DNA of 64,000 nucleotides, from contig JAHZDE010000001.1 of assembly GCA_019422525.1 (NCBI GenBank), positions 310,001 to 374,000 on the forward strand, given 5' to 3'. Shown here piece by piece: positions 43,727 to 52,868 of this stretch. How positions within the stretch are numbered: position 1 is the stretch's first letter; each line of letters begins with the position of its first letter. The notes beneath the pieces were generated by a model. The model did no database searches and was not told the DNA's origin. It was given only the letters and a program-made list of their open reading frames with translations. The DNA comes from Clostridiales bacterium. GTDB taxonomy: Bacteria; Bacillota; Clostridia; Oscillospirales; Acutalibacteraceae. A program made the position numbers and the translations under genes.

Positions 43727-43823
43727 GTATATTCTTCATTTGCAATTTACTTTCTGTTATGAGGTTGGACCTCTTCAAAGAAAGTTTTTATGAAAAACGG
43801 GATTTCTTTACACAACTCCCTTA

Positions 43824-43854
43824 AGTTATGTTATAATAAAAGAAAAACATAACT
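43824..43854. promoter_or_regulatory. Inverted repeat around a -10 box
   Basis: AGTTATGT and ACATAACT (perfect 8-base arms, 15-base spacer) flank TATAAT at 43832-43837. Probable operator of the following membrane protein gene. Confidence 0.5.
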
Positions 43855-43885
43855 GACAGATTTGGCAGAGAGGAGTGTGTCTTTT

Positions 43886-44572
43886 TTGAAACAAACGGTT
43901 TCTTTCAAAAAGGAAAAAAGTGCTGCTATTGATTTTCTCATGGCACTCATTGGCGGCCTTTGTTTGCTGTTTACAGCAGCAAATGAATGGTCTTTGTATA
44001 ACAATCTATATGGACGTGAATTGCGTCAGCCTTCAGGCTTGTTGGAGAGCGGGCAGTTTTCCAGTATTACCGGTGCAGATGCGATACAGTCAGAATACCT
44101 GTTCTGGAATACTGGTTGGATGATTGCTTTGAGGCTGTTTCTGCTGATTGTGGGGATTGGTCTTTGTGCTGCCGGTTTGACCAGGCTGGTGCATTTGTGT
44201 CAACGTAAGCGCTGGATTGCCTATGTGATTATTGCAGTGGTAGGCATTTGTCTGGTGGGCTTCGGCATTTTTGCAGAAGTTTATATGATGGAAAATCCCA
44301 ACGGAATTGTGCTGCTGGACATGCAGGGCAGCGGAGAACTGGCTTATTATATCGATTTGCATTATAATGAGCATCTGGACTGGGCTTCCACACAGGGAAC
44401 CATTATTCGGCTGATATACTGGCTATTGTCAGTCTTTACGGCTGCCTGTGGCATTGTCGGCGCGGCACGCAGCCGTTTTCGCAATACCCAAGAGGATGCG
44501 GTAGATACCCAAGCCAAGCGTCAGGAAATGCTGAAGTATGCTGCGGGTAATGGAAAAAAGAAAAAATCTTGA
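43886..44572 (+). CDS. Integral membrane protein of unknown function
   Basis: About 228 residues with four hydrophobic segments (AIDFLMALIGGLCLLFTAA, WMIALRLFLLIVGIGLCAAGL, WIAYVIIAVVGICLVGFGIFA, IIRLIYWLLSVFTAACGIVG) and a polar loop with NNLYGRELRQPSGLLESGQFSSITG. The C-terminus is basic (KKKKS). I do not recognise the family. The start is taken as TTG at 43886, with GAGAGGAG 10 bases upstream; an earlier TTG at 43862 lies before that site. Between the phosphatase and the thrS leader, with its own promoter. Confidence 0.72.
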   Translation: MKQTVSFKKEKSAAIDFLMALIGGLCLLFTAANEWSLYNNLYGRELRQPSGLLESGQFSSITGADAIQSEYLFWNTGWMIALRLFLLIVGIGLCAAGLTRLVHLCQRKRWIAYVIIAVVGICLVGFGIFAEVYMMENPNGIVLLDMQGSGELAYYIDLHYNEHLDWASTQGTIIRLIYWLLSVFTAACGIVGAARSRFRNTQEDAVDTQAKRQEMLKYAAGNGKKKKS

Positions 44573-44589
44573 AACCTCTTTTTGTATGC

Positions 44590-44618
44590 TTGACAAAGGG
44601 GAAAAACAGTGATACCAT
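44590..44618 (+). promoter_or_regulatory. Promoter of thrS
   Basis: TTGACA, 17-base spacer, TACCAT. Confidence 0.7.
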
Positions 44619-44632
44619 TAAGCCAACAAAGT

Positions 44633-44886
44633 GAAATGCAGAGAAGAGGAAGCTCTTCTCCCGGATTCCTGTAAAAGAGAGCGGGCGTCACCGGCTGAAA
44701 GCGCCTGTAGCAGGAGGGAGACGAGACACCGCCTCTGAGCAGCCGCCGAACACGGGAAACCGCCAAAGGATGGCCGGGTGGCGCCGTTATGAGCCGTATG
44801 AGGGCTTTTGTTTTTGCAAAAGCTGAATCCGGGTGGAACCGCAGAGCTTTACGCCTGCCCCAGAGTTGGGGCAGGCGTTTTTTGTT
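44633..44886 (+). promoter_or_regulatory. T-box leader of thrS, specifier ACC (Thr)
   Basis: About 250-base leader. The conserved T-box GGGTGGAACCGC is at about 44830-44842, where TGGA can pair with the tRNA acceptor end. The terminator CGCCTGCCCC / GGGGCAGGCG with a T run follows at about 44852-44884. Stem I closes with CAGAG / CTCTG, and immediately inside its 3' side is ACC (44728-44730), a threonine codon in the specifier position. Uncharged tRNA-Thr would stabilise the antiterminator and turn on thrS. Confidence 0.93.
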
Positions 44887-44956
44887 TGTGGAACATCGGG
44901 AAAACTTCTCTGAAATTTCCAAAACCATTTTTATTTTATAAAGGAGAGATTCAATC

Positions 44957-46897
44957 ATGGTGAAAGTCAGTTTGAAGGGCGAAGTCCGGGAGTTTGAAAA
45001 CGGAATCACCGTTGCGGATATTGCCAAAAGTATTGGCATGGGCCTGTATAAGGCTGCCTGCGCCGGTAAGATTAACGGTGAAGTGGTAGACCTGCGCACT
45101 CCCATCAACGAGGACTGTGAGCTTTCGATCCTGACCTTTGACGACCCCGAAGGTAAAAAAGCCTACTGGCACACCACTTCCCACATTATGGCACAGGCTG
45201 TACAGCGTCTGTTCCCCGAAGCCACTTTCGGCGTGGGCCCCGCCGTGGATAATGGTTTCTACTATGATATCGGCGGTGTAAAACCCTTTACTCCCGATGA
45301 CTTGACGAAAATTGAGGCAGAAATCAAGAAGATTATTAAGGAAAACCTGCCGCTGGAGCGCTTTGAACTCTCTCCCGAAGAGGCCGAGAAATTCATGGCA
45401 GAGCACGGCCAGAAGTATAAGGTGGAGCTGATTCAGGAGCATGCTGGAAAAGGTGAGCACATCTCTCTGTACCGACAGGGCGATTTTACCGATCTGTGCG
45501 CCGGCCCGCACCTGATGAGCACCGGTTGTGTGAAGGCAGTAAAGCTAACGGCTGCTACGGCTGCTTATTGGCGCGGCGATGCAAAGAACGATATGCTCCA
45601 GCGTGTGTACGGTATTTCTTTCCCCAAGGCTTCCCAGCTGGAAGAGCATCTGAAAGCTATGGAAGAAGCCAAGAAGCGCGACCATAATGTTTTGGGCCGT
45701 CAGCTGGAATACTTCACCACTTGTGATTTGATTGGCCAGGGCTTGCCGATTCTGCTGCCCAACGGCGCAAGAGTCATTCAGCTGCTGCAGCGCTTTGTAG
45801 AAGATGAGGAGCAGAAGAGAGGCTGGTTGCTGACGAAGACCCCCTTGATGGCAAAGAGCGACCTGTATAAGCTCAGCGGCCACTGGGACCACTATAAGGA
45901 CGGCATGTTTGTGCTGGGCGACGAGGAGAAAGACGATGAAGTTTTTGCTCTGCGCCCCATGACCTGCCCCTTCCAGTATCAGGCATATCTGAACCGTCAG
46001 CGCTCTTACCGTGACCTGCCCCTGCGGTACAATGAAACGTCCACCCTGTTCCGTAACGAGGCTTCCGGTGAAATGCACGGCCTGATTCGTGTGCGTCAGT
46101 TCACCATTTCTGAAGGCCACCTGATGTGTCGTCCTGATCAGTTGGAAAGTGAGTTTAAATCCTGTTTGGAGCTGGTCATCTTCATGCTGAAAACTTTGGG
46201 CTTGTATGAGGATGTTTCCTACCGCTTCTCCATGTGGGACCCGGATGATCGTGAGAAGTATATTGGTACTGAAGAGCAGTGGAACGAGGCCCAGAACACC
46301 ATGCGCCGGATTCTGAATCACCTGGAAATCCCCTATGTGGAGGGCGTGGGCGAAGCGGCCTTCTATGGTCCTAAGCTGGATATTCAGATTAAGAACGTAT
46401 ATGGTAAAGAGGATACACTGATTACCATTCAGATTGACCAGATGCTGGCTGAAAAGTTTGGTATGGAGTATGTGGATTCCGACGGAAAGCGCAAGAATCC
46501 CTATATCATCCATCGTACCTCCATTGGCTGCTATGAGCGCACGCTGGCTCTGCTGATTGAAAAGTATGCAGGTGCTCTCCCCATGTGGCTGATGCCCGAA
46601 CAGGTTCGTGTATTGCCTATCAGCGAGCGTTTCCACGACAAGGCACAGGAAGTTACGGAGGCTCTGAAAAATGCTGGATTGCGCGCTTCCTGCGATATGC
46701 GCAGCGAGAAGATTGGCTATAAGATTCGGGAAGCCCAGCTGCAAAAGATTCCTTATATGCTGATTGTTGGCGAGAAGGAAGCCGAGAGCAATACCGTTTC
46801 TGTGCGTCACCGCAAGGAAGGCGATTTGGGTGCTATGTCCGTGGAGGAATTCCTCAACAAGGCACTTATGCAGGTTGCTACCAAAGCAATAGACTAA
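44957..46897 (+). CDS. thrS: Threonyl-tRNA synthetase
   Basis: 646-residue class II synthetase. TGS domain (MVKVSLKGEVREFENGITVADIAKSIG), editing domain (HTTSHIMAQAVQRLFPEATFGVGPAVDNGFYYD; KVELIQEHAGKGEHISLYRQGDFTDLCAGPHL), catalytic core (FALRPMTCPFQYQAY with zinc Cys; motif 2 LPLRYNETSTLFRNEASGEMHGLIRVRQFTISEGHLMC; IIHRTSIGCYERTLALLIE with the last zinc His/motif 3) and anticodon domain (LPISERFHDKAQEV; SEKIGYKIREAQLQKIPYMLIVGEKE). AAAGGAGAG precedes the ATG. Controlled by the T-box. Confidence 0.98.
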   Translation: MVKVSLKGEVREFENGITVADIAKSIGMGLYKAACAGKINGEVVDLRTPINEDCELSILTFDDPEGKKAYWHTTSHIMAQAVQRLFPEATFGVGPAVDNGFYYDIGGVKPFTPDDLTKIEAEIKKIIKENLPLERFELSPEEAEKFMAEHGQKYKVELIQEHAGKGEHISLYRQGDFTDLCAGPHLMSTGCVKAVKLTAATAAYWRGDAKNDMLQRVYGISFPKASQLEEHLKAMEEAKKRDHNVLGRQLEYFTTCDLIGQGLPILLPNGARVIQLLQRFVEDEEQKRGWLLTKTPLMAKSDLYKLSGHWDHYKDGMFVLGDEEKDDEVFALRPMTCPFQYQAYLNRQRSYRDLPLRYNETSTLFRNEASGEMHGLIRVRQFTISEGHLMCRPDQLESEFKSCLELVIFMLKTLGLYEDVSYRFSMWDPDDREKYIGTEEQWNEAQNTMRRILNHLEIPYVEGVGEAAFYGPKLDIQIKNVYGKEDTLITIQIDQMLAEKFGMEYVDSDGKRKNPYIIHRTSIGCYERTLALLIEKYAGALPMWLMPEQVRVLPISERFHDKAQEVTEALKNAGLRASCDMRSEKIGYKIREAQLQKIPYMLIVGEKEAESNTVSVRHRKEGDLGAMSVEEFLNKALMQVATKAID

Positions 46898-46913
46898 TTT
46901 ATAAAATAAATAT

Positions 46914-46951
46914 AAAAACCCCCTTCCGGCTTAGTCGGAAGGGGGTTTTTT
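46914..46951 (+). terminator. Terminator of thrS
   Basis: Fifteen-base perfect arms AAAAACCCCCTTCCG / CGGAAGGGGGTTTTT. Confidence 0.92.
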
Positions 46952-46987
46952 AACCAGCGTAATAGATTTCGGAAAATGATGGGGGGA

Positions 46988-47311
46988 TTACTTCCCTTTT
47001 TGTTTGAATTTCAGCAGCAGCTTTCCCTGTTCCAAAAACAGCTCCCGGTCCTTTTCAGAAAGAGCGCGATAGATATGCAGAAGCTCATTTTCTCCTGGAA
47101 CCGAATCAGATTTTTGCGGAAAGTCCAGCAAATAGTCCATGGATACTTGAAAATAAGCAGCAATTCGCTTTAAGGTGGCAACGTCCGGCTCGCTGGTCCC
47201 CTGTACATATCCGCCCAATGTAGATGGGGCAACGTTGAGAGCAAGAGCCAGCTGTTTTTGAGTGATTTCATGTTCTTCCAGCAATGTACGCATGGTTTCA
47301 CCGATAGTCAT
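46988..47311 (-). CDS. XRE-family HTH regulator
   Basis: 107 residues. HTH at residues about 2-60: TIGETMRTLLEEHEITQKQLALALNVAPSTLGGYVQGTSEPDVATLKRIAAYFQVSMDYLLDF. The C-terminal half (ENELLHIYRALSEKDRELFLEQGKLLLKFKQ) is the short dimerisation tail found in SinR/ImmR-like regulators. AAAGGAG is eight bases before the ATG at 47311. Divergent from the second XRE gene at 47554. Confidence 0.9.
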   Translation of the reverse strand: MTIGETMRTLLEEHEITQKQLALALNVAPSTLGGYVQGTSEPDVATLKRIAAYFQVSMDYLLDFPQKSDSVPGENELLHIYRALSEKDRELFLEQGKLLLKFKQKGK

Positions 47312-47493
47312 GGTCTCAACTCCTTTGGCTATCATTGTAAATAGCTTTTGCGAACTTCTCATATATAAAATGAGATAATAATGATTAAACGAGGAAATCA
47401 TTTAATAATATATCACATAAAAAAAGAATTTGAGTAGATATGGGGATTCGTTTCGAATTTAAACAATCTTTCATGGATAAATGTAAAATACAC

Positions 47494-47522
47494 TTGACAA
47501 AAAATGTAAAGCAAGCTATACT
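47494..47522 (+). promoter_or_regulatory. Promoter of the XRE-ABC operon with flanking repeats
   Basis: TTGACA, 17-base spacer, TATACT. ATGTAAA occurs at 47481-47487 and 47504-47510, 23 bases apart on the same side of the helix, bracketing the -35: a possible autoregulatory site. Confidence 0.7.
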
Positions 47523-47553
47523 TTCCTCGTAAGATTCCAAAGGGGGTGACCGG

Positions 47554-47754
47554 GTGAAAACCAGTATTGCCCAACTGCGAAAGGAGAGAAAACTAACTCA
47601 GGAAGAGCTGGCCAAGGCGGTGGGGGTTAGCCGGCAAACTATCATTTCGATAGAGAATGAAAGATATACGGCCTCCCTGGTACTCGCTTATAGAATTGCC
47701 CACTATTTCGGGAAAACGATTGAAGAGGTCTTTGATTTCAGCGAAGAGGAGTAG
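47554..47754 (+). CDS. Small XRE-family HTH regulator
   Basis: 66 residues, almost only an HTH: SIAQLRKERKLTQEELAKAVGVSRQTIISIENERYTASLVLAYRIAHYFGKTIEEVFDF. This is the YgzD/HTH_3 short type that often leads ABC-exporter operons. It starts with GTG after GGGGGTGA. It is eight bases upstream of the membrane protein gene and likely controls this operon. Confidence 0.93.
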   Translation: MKTSIAQLRKERKLTQEELAKAVGVSRQTIISIENERYTASLVLAYRIAHYFGKTIEEVFDFSEEE

Positions 47755-47761
47755 GACTGCC

Positions 47762-48229
47762 ATGAATCAAAAACGATATCGGAAATACCTGAAGACCCAG
47801 ACATTATTGATGGCCCTGCTGATTATTGGGCTGACGATTTTGATATTTTTGCTGGAACAGCCGGGAGTAGTAGGGCTTTTGCCACCAGTGTCCGCAGATG
47901 CAGCGGAGCATTTAGCCGCCAGCCGGTATGGAATGCTGTTTGGCGCGGGAATGGTTGGCATCATTTTTATTATCCGCAACCTGCTGGCATTGCGTAAACC
48001 GGAATGGTTGGAAAAGCTGTATATCAAATACACCGACGAGAGAGGATGTTCTATTCGGGAAAAATCTGCATTGGGGGCACTGTATGCCTGTATGGTACTT
48101 TATCTGTTTGCGCTGCCGGTTTCTGGATTTTACAGCCTGACGATTTATTGGACTTTGTACTGTGTGTTTGTTGTCATGGCGGTAGCTTATGGAATGGCAA
48201 ATCTGATTAACCGCCTTCGCAAAATATAA
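47762..48229 (+). CDS. Membrane protein of XRE-ABC operon (DUF2178-like)
   Basis: 155 residues with four spans: LLMALLIIGLTILIFLLEQ, GMLFGAGMVGIIFIIRNLLAL, ALGALYACMVLYLFALPV and TIYWTLYCVFVVMAVAYGMANL. The loop WLEKLYIKYTDERGCSIREKSA (D-E-R-x-x-x-I) is like the small membrane proteins found after short XRE regulators (DUF2178/DUF6773 types); the exact family is unsure. GAGGAG precedes the ATG at 47762. Confidence 0.8.
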   Translation: MNQKRYRKYLKTQTLLMALLIIGLTILIFLLEQPGVVGLLPPVSADAAEHLAASRYGMLFGAGMVGIIFIIRNLLALRKPEWLEKLYIKYTDERGCSIREKSALGALYACMVLYLFALPVSGFYSLTIYWTLYCVFVVMAVAYGMANLINRLRKI

Positions 48230-48279
48230 AAATTTGAAAAAGGTGCTTGGGTGAAAGCCCATAAGAAAGGGTGAATTCG

Positions 48280-49215
48280 ATGCAATTTGCAGTAGAAAAC
48301 CTTCACAAGAGCTTTGGGGCAAAACAGGTCTTGAAGGACGTGAGTTTTTCCACAGAGAGCGGGAAAGCCTTCGGACTGCTGGGGAGAAATGGAGCCGGTA
48401 AGACCACCACCATCCGTATTATTATGGATGTGTTTCCTCCAGACAGCGGAAGGGTACTGCTGGATGGTTCTCCTATGGTAAGGGAAAAAGTAAACATTGG
48501 CTATCTTCCGGAAGAGCGGGGATTATACCCCAAAGTCAACATTCTGGAACAGCTGGTATATTTGGGAAAACTTCGGGGCATGACCGCCCATGATGCTAAA
48601 GAAAACAGCCTAAAATGGCTGCGGCGGTTGAGTATGGACGAATATGCCAACAAAAAGCTGGACACCCTTTCCAAGGGCAACCAGCAGAAAATTCAGTTGA
48701 CGGCAGCGCTGGTATCGGACCCCGATTTTGTGATTCTGGATGAGCCTTTTTCCGGCCTTGACCCGGTGAATGCCATGCTGCTCAAGGACGTGGTGCGGGA
48801 ACTGATTGAGTCCGGCAAGATTGTGCTGTTTTCCAGCCACCAGATGAATTATGTAGAGGAATTCTGCGATGCCATTGCCATTTTACATCATGGAGAAATC
48901 GTGCTTTCGGGAAGTATCCGGGAACTGCGCCAGGCAAAGGGCCGCAGCTGCTGGATGATTCAAACGGAGGAGACAGAGAAAGCAGTCCGTTTTTGCCGGG
49001 ATACCCTTTCCGGTTTGGTGAAACATGTTCATGCCGTCAAAGAAGGTGTGGCGGTCGAACTGCTGCGAGAGGGCGGAGAGTATGAGCTATTGTCAGCAGT
49101 GGCTTCCTCGGGCCTGAAGATGGACGGTGTACAGCTGGTTACCCCCACATTGAATGATATTTTTGTGGAAGCAACTACTGGGGACGATGAAATAGAAGGG
49201 AGCGAGAGCAAATGA
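48280..49215 (+). CDS. ABC transporter ATP-binding protein (NatA-like)
   Basis: 311 residues. Walker A LLGRNGAGKTTTIRII, Q-loop region YLPEERGLYPKVNI, signature LSKGNQQKIQLTAAL (LSxGxQQK), Walker B DFVILDEPFSGLDPVN, H-loop ILFSSHQM. The C-terminal extension (DUF4162-like) has GVAVELLREGGEYELLS and PTLNDIFVEATTG, typical of NatA-type exporters. The ATG at 48280 is favoured by AAAGGGTG six bases upstream. It overlaps the permease gene by four bases. Confidence 0.94.
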   Translation: MQFAVENLHKSFGAKQVLKDVSFSTESGKAFGLLGRNGAGKTTTIRIIMDVFPPDSGRVLLDGSPMVREKVNIGYLPEERGLYPKVNILEQLVYLGKLRGMTAHDAKENSLKWLRRLSMDEYANKKLDTLSKGNQQKIQLTAALVSDPDFVILDEPFSGLDPVNAMLLKDVVRELIESGKIVLFSSHQMNYVEEFCDAIAILHHGEIVLSGSIRELRQAKGRSCWMIQTEETEKAVRFCRDTLSGLVKHVHAVKEGVAVELLREGGEYELLSAVASSGLKMDGVQLVTPTLNDIFVEATTGDDEIEGSESK

Positions 49216-50474
49216 AGCAGTTTTTGGCTGTGTTCGAATATGAGCTGGGAACTTATTTGAAAAAGAAGCCCTTTCAGATTGTAACAATTTTGCTGATGGT
49301 GCTCATTGCAGTGGGACTGACCATTCCCCGTTTTCTCACTTCTTCCGAAGAGGGACCTTCTACTGGTCTGGAGGGGCAGAATATTGCCGTCATAGCCTCC
49401 GCTGATATGGGAATGTCCTCGGAACAGCTGGCAGAGATGCTGAACCGGTCGCTGGGGGAAGGGGAGGACGTTTTTCAGCCTTATTCCGGCACAGAGGAAG
49501 CACTGATGCAGGATGTGGAACGTGAGACTTATACCGATGGTTTGGTGTTTGATTCCCTGTTGCGGTATACCCGCATTACCGGGACTGTTAGTCTGTATGA
49601 TCAGTTTTCTTCTGTTTTGCAACAGGTTCTGCTGCAAACCTATCGGGCACAGGCTATGACAGAGGGCGGCATGGATCAGCAGCAGGTGCAGCAGGTCCTT
49701 TCCGCACAGGTACAGGAGACACTGGAACAGACAGAGGCCGGAAAAAATCAGGCTAACAGTTATTTGTTTACGTATGTGCTCATTATGCTGCTGTATATGG
49801 CGATTATTTTTTACGGTCAGATGGTGGCTTCCAGTGTGGCCACCGAAAAGAGCTCCCGTGCGATGGAACTACTCATTACCTCTGCCAGACCCTCCAGCCT
49901 GATGTTTGGAAAAGTGTTCGGAGCGGGGTGTGCCGGACTGCTGCAATTTGTGTTGATTTTGGGTACGGCTTATGGGGCTTATCAGGTGAATGAGCCTTAT
50001 TATACCGGTGCCATGTCGGTGATGAAAACACTGTTTAATTTACCGGTGGAAACGCTGCTGTATGCGCTTTTGTTCTTTATCATGGGATTCTTTATTTATG
50101 CATTTATGTTTGCGGCGCTGGCTTCTTTGGTCAGCCGCCTGGAAGATTTGAGCAATGTGATTACACCGGCTACCATGCTGTTTGTAGTGGTGTTTATTGT
50201 GGTAATCGTGGCGCTGAATACCGGTGAGGTGGATACGCCCTTGATGATTGCCTGCTCTTATATCCCTCTGACTTCACCAATGGCCATGTTTGTGCGAATT
50301 ACAATGGGCAATGTGGCAGGATGGCAAATTATGATTTCCGTGGTACTGATGGCAGTGGGAGCCGTGGCCCTGGGATATTTGGGAGCCGCCATTTATCGCG
50401 TTGGCGTTTTAATGTATGGCAAGCCGCCGAAGCTTTCAGGTCTTGTCTCTATGCTCAAAAATAAACAGAATTAA
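49212..50474 (+). CDS. ABC-2 transporter permease (NatB-like)
   Basis: 420 residues. One N-terminal span after FEYELGTYLKKKPFQIVTILLMVLIAVGLTIP, a long external domain (about 45-185), then five spans: ANSYLFTYVLIMLLYMAIIFYGQMV, VATEKSSRAMELLITSARPSSLMFGKVFGAG, TLLYALLFFIMGFFIYAFMFAALASLVSRLED, TPATMLFVVVFIVVIVAL and ISVVLMAVGAVALGYLGAAIY. The EKSSR-MELLITS-P motif is diagnostic for NatB/ABC-2 permeases. Exports Na+, a drug or a peptide; not resolvable. Confidence 0.93.
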   Translation: MKQFLAVFEYELGTYLKKKPFQIVTILLMVLIAVGLTIPRFLTSSEEGPSTGLEGQNIAVIASADMGMSSEQLAEMLNRSLGEGEDVFQPYSGTEEALMQDVERETYTDGLVFDSLLRYTRITGTVSLYDQFSSVLQQVLLQTYRAQAMTEGGMDQQQVQQVLSAQVQETLEQTEAGKNQANSYLFTYVLIMLLYMAIIFYGQMVASSVATEKSSRAMELLITSARPSSLMFGKVFGAGCAGLLQFVLILGTAYGAYQVNEPYYTGAMSVMKTLFNLPVETLLYALLFFIMGFFIYAFMFAALASLVSRLEDLSNVITPATMLFVVVFIVVIVALNTGEVDTPLMIACSYIPLTSPMAMFVRITMGNVAGWQIMISVVLMAVGAVALGYLGAAIYRVGVLMYGKPPKLSGLVSMLKNKQN

Positions 50475-50801
50475 AAGGAAAGGCACTCTGCTGAAATGTT
50501 TAGCAGAGTGCCTTCTGTTTTGTTTTGACGGAGAAAAGTCCCTATTTCGACAACATTTGTTTTGTCATCGTGATATGCTGCATGAGAAGGAAAGTTTGGA
50601 CAATTAACCAGAAAATTCGAGATAAAAATCGGCTCCTTTCCCGGCCTGCACAATAATTATCATCGTGTGTTGTTTATATATGACAAATTCCGAAAAATGC
50701 GAATGATTTCCTTATAAAAAATCGACGAAAACACTTGCTATTTTCCAGTTTTATGTTATGATAATAATAACGGAAATTGAAATGGGAGGAAGATGATTAC
50801 C
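50475..50801 (+). other. Gap between ABC operon and glgB
   Basis: A perfect terminator (AAGGCACTCTGCT / AGCAGAGTGCCTT, 50480-50522) ends the ABC operon. A candidate glgB promoter, TTGCTA, 16 bases, TATGAT, is at 50735-50762. The 200 bases in between show no ORF or structure I can name. Confidence 0.75.
50480..50522 (+). terminator. Terminator of the XRE-ABC operon
   Basis: Thirteen-base perfect arms with a nine-base loop, followed by CTGTTTTGTTTT. Confidence 0.88.
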
Positions 50802-52847
50802 ATGCAATCTCCACAAAAGAATGAAAACGGCAATTTACCCCTCTATTTGTTCCACCAGGGGACGAATTACCAGGCCTATGAGTATATGGGAATGCACAAA
50901 GTCGAAAAGGATGGCAAAACCTGTATGGTGTGCCGTGTCTGGGCGCCCAATGCACAGGCTGTGTCTGTGGTCGGTGAATTTAATAACTGGGATGATTCCG
51001 TGAATCCTATGGAAAAAATCAGCGACGGCGTCTGGGAAGCCTATATCGATGAGCTTGCTCCCTTTGCTCTTTATCGCTTCTGTGTCACAACGGCTCAGGG
51101 CGATAAGGTGATGAAAAGCGATCCTTACGCAACCCATTTTGAAACCCGTCCTGGTAACAGTTCCCGATACTATGACATCAGCGGCTATCACTGGACGGAT
51201 GATGCTTGGTATCGTCAAAAAGCAAAAAAACCACATTATGACCAACCGGTCAATATTTATGAAATCCATGCCGGTTCCTGGAGAAAATACAGCGATGGCA
51301 GTGTGTTCTCCTATGATAAACTGGCGGATGAATTGATCCCTTATGTAAAGGAAATGGGGTATACCCATATTGAAGTGATGCCTCTGACCGAATATCCCTT
51401 TGACGGAAGTTGGGGATATCAGGTTATGGGGTATTTTGCCCCGACTTCCCGCTATGGCGAACCGAAAGACTTTATGTCTTTTGTGAATAAATGCCATGAG
51501 GCAGGAATTGGAATTATCATGGACTGGGTGCCTGCCCATTTTCCGAGAGACGCCGAAGGACTTGCGAAGTTTGACGGCACGGCCTGCTATGAATATGCGG
51601 ACCCGAGAAAGGGCGAACATAAAGACTGGGGTACTCTGGTTTTTGACTATGGGCGCAATGAAGTGATCAGTTTCCTGGTATCCAGTGCAGTGTTCTGGGT
51701 GAAGGAATACCATATTGACGGAATCCGCGTGGATGCAGTAGCATCGATGCTGTATCTTGACTATAGCCGAAACGACGGCGAGTGGGTTCCCAATAAAGAT
51801 GGCGGCCGTGAAAATCTGGAAGCGGTGGCATTTTTGCAGCGTCTGAATGAGGCTGTTTTTGAAGTGGCACCGGAAGTGATGATGATTGCGGAAGAATCTA
51901 CTGCATGGCCTATGGTCTCTAAGCCAACGTATTGCGGTGGCCTTGGATTTAACTATAAGTGGAATATGGGTTGGATGAATGACATGCTTCATTATATGTC
52001 TCTGGACCCGTTGTTCCGTAAATTTAACCATGACAATATTACTTTCTCGTTCTTTTATGCGTTTTCCGAGAACTTTATCCTGCCTATCTCTCATGACGAG
52101 GTAGTGTATGGCAAGTGTTCTCTCTTCAATAAGATGCCCGGCGACGAGCAGATGAAATATGCAGGTGTGCGTGCTTTTATGTGCTATATGATGGCCCACC
52201 CCGGCAAAAAACTGCTGTTTATGGGTACTGAATTCTGTCAGGCGAATGAATGGAATGTGGAAAAAGAGCTGGAGTGGGGACTGCTGCAGTATCCCGAACA
52301 CCAGCAGGCACAGAAGTTCTTTAAAGCCTTGAATCATTTCTATCTGGAGACCCCCGCATTGTGGCAGGTGGATTTCTCCTGGGAAGGTTTCTCCTGGATT
52401 TCCAATGACGACTATAATCAAAGCGTTATTGCTTTCCGTCGTATTGACAAAGATGGTAACGATTTGATTGCAGTGTGCAATTTTGTTCCGGTCCAGAGGG
52501 AAAATTACTGTATCGGCGTCCCCACAGCGGGTATTTATACAGAACTGTTTAATTCCGATGATGTAGAGTTCGGTGGCGGCGGCGTCACTAACGGTGATAC
52601 CATCAAGTCTGTTCCCGAACCTATGCATGGGTTTGAAGACAGTATCAGCCTGACACTGCCGGCTATGTCGGTTCTTTATCTCAAGTGCCGCAGGCGTATA
52701 CCTCATAAGAAGAAAACGGTTGTGAAGCCTGTGAAGGCCGCCGAGAAGGAAAAGAAGGCAGAGAAAGAGCCTGCCGCTATAAAAGCGGAAGCAAAACCCA
52801 AAACCAAGAAAACAAGTCCTCGAAAAAATAAGACGGAGAAATCATAA
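50802..52847 (+). CDS. glgB: 1,4-alpha-glucan branching enzyme with Lys-rich tail
   Basis: 681 residues, GH13 family. CBM48: [23 protein letters not shown]. Catalytic barrel: [32 protein letters not shown] (nucleophile Asp), [12 protein letters not shown] (acid Glu), [21 protein letters not shown] (third Asp), [10 protein letters not shown]. After the C-terminal beta domain (ending SVLYLKCRR) comes an extra tail of about 50 residues, mostly Lys, Ala, Pro and Glu. Two ATGs compete: 50793 (three bases from GGAGG) and 50802 (twelve bases); I chose 50802. First gene of the glgBCDA operon. Confidence 0.96.
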   Translation: MQSPQKNENGNLPLYLFHQGTNYQAYEYMGMHKVEKDGKTCMVCRVWAPNAQAVSVVGEFNNWDDSVNPMEKISDGVWEAYIDELAPFALYRFCVTTAQGDKVMKSDPYATHFETRPGNSSRYYDISGYHWTDDAWYRQKAKKPHYDQPVNIYEIHAGSWRKYSDGSVFSYDKLADELIPYVKEMGYTHIEVMPLTEYPFDGSWGYQVMGYFAPTSRYGEPKDFMSFVNKCHEAGIGIIMDWVPAHFPRDAEGLAKFDGTACYEYADPRKGEHKDWGTLVFDYGRNEVISFLVSSAVFWVKEYHIDGIRVDAVASMLYLDYSRNDGEWVPNKDGGRENLEAVAFLQRLNEAVFEVAPEVMMIAEESTAWPMVSKPTYCGGLGFNYKWNMGWMNDMLHYMSLDPLFRKFNHDNITFSFFYAFSENFILPISHDEVVYGKCSLFNKMPGDEQMKYAGVRAFMCYMMAHPGKKLLFMGTEFCQANEWNVEKELEWGLLQYPEHQQAQKFFKALNHFYLETPALWQVDFSWEGFSWISNDDYNQSVIAFRRIDKDGNDLIAVCNFVPVQRENYCIGVPTAGIYTELFNSDDVEFGGGGVTNGDTIKSVPEPMHGFEDSISLTLPAMSVLYLKCRRRIPHKKKTVVKPVKAAEKEKKAEKEPAAIKAEAKPKTKKTSPRKNKTEKS

Positions 52848-52868
52848 TCTTCAAGAGGGGGAATCCAA

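Noticed and set aside
50835..52706. Long minus-strand open frame of over 600 codons opposite glgB
   Set aside because: It is the antisense shadow of glgB; composition and lack of any family motif mark it as an artefact of codon bias.
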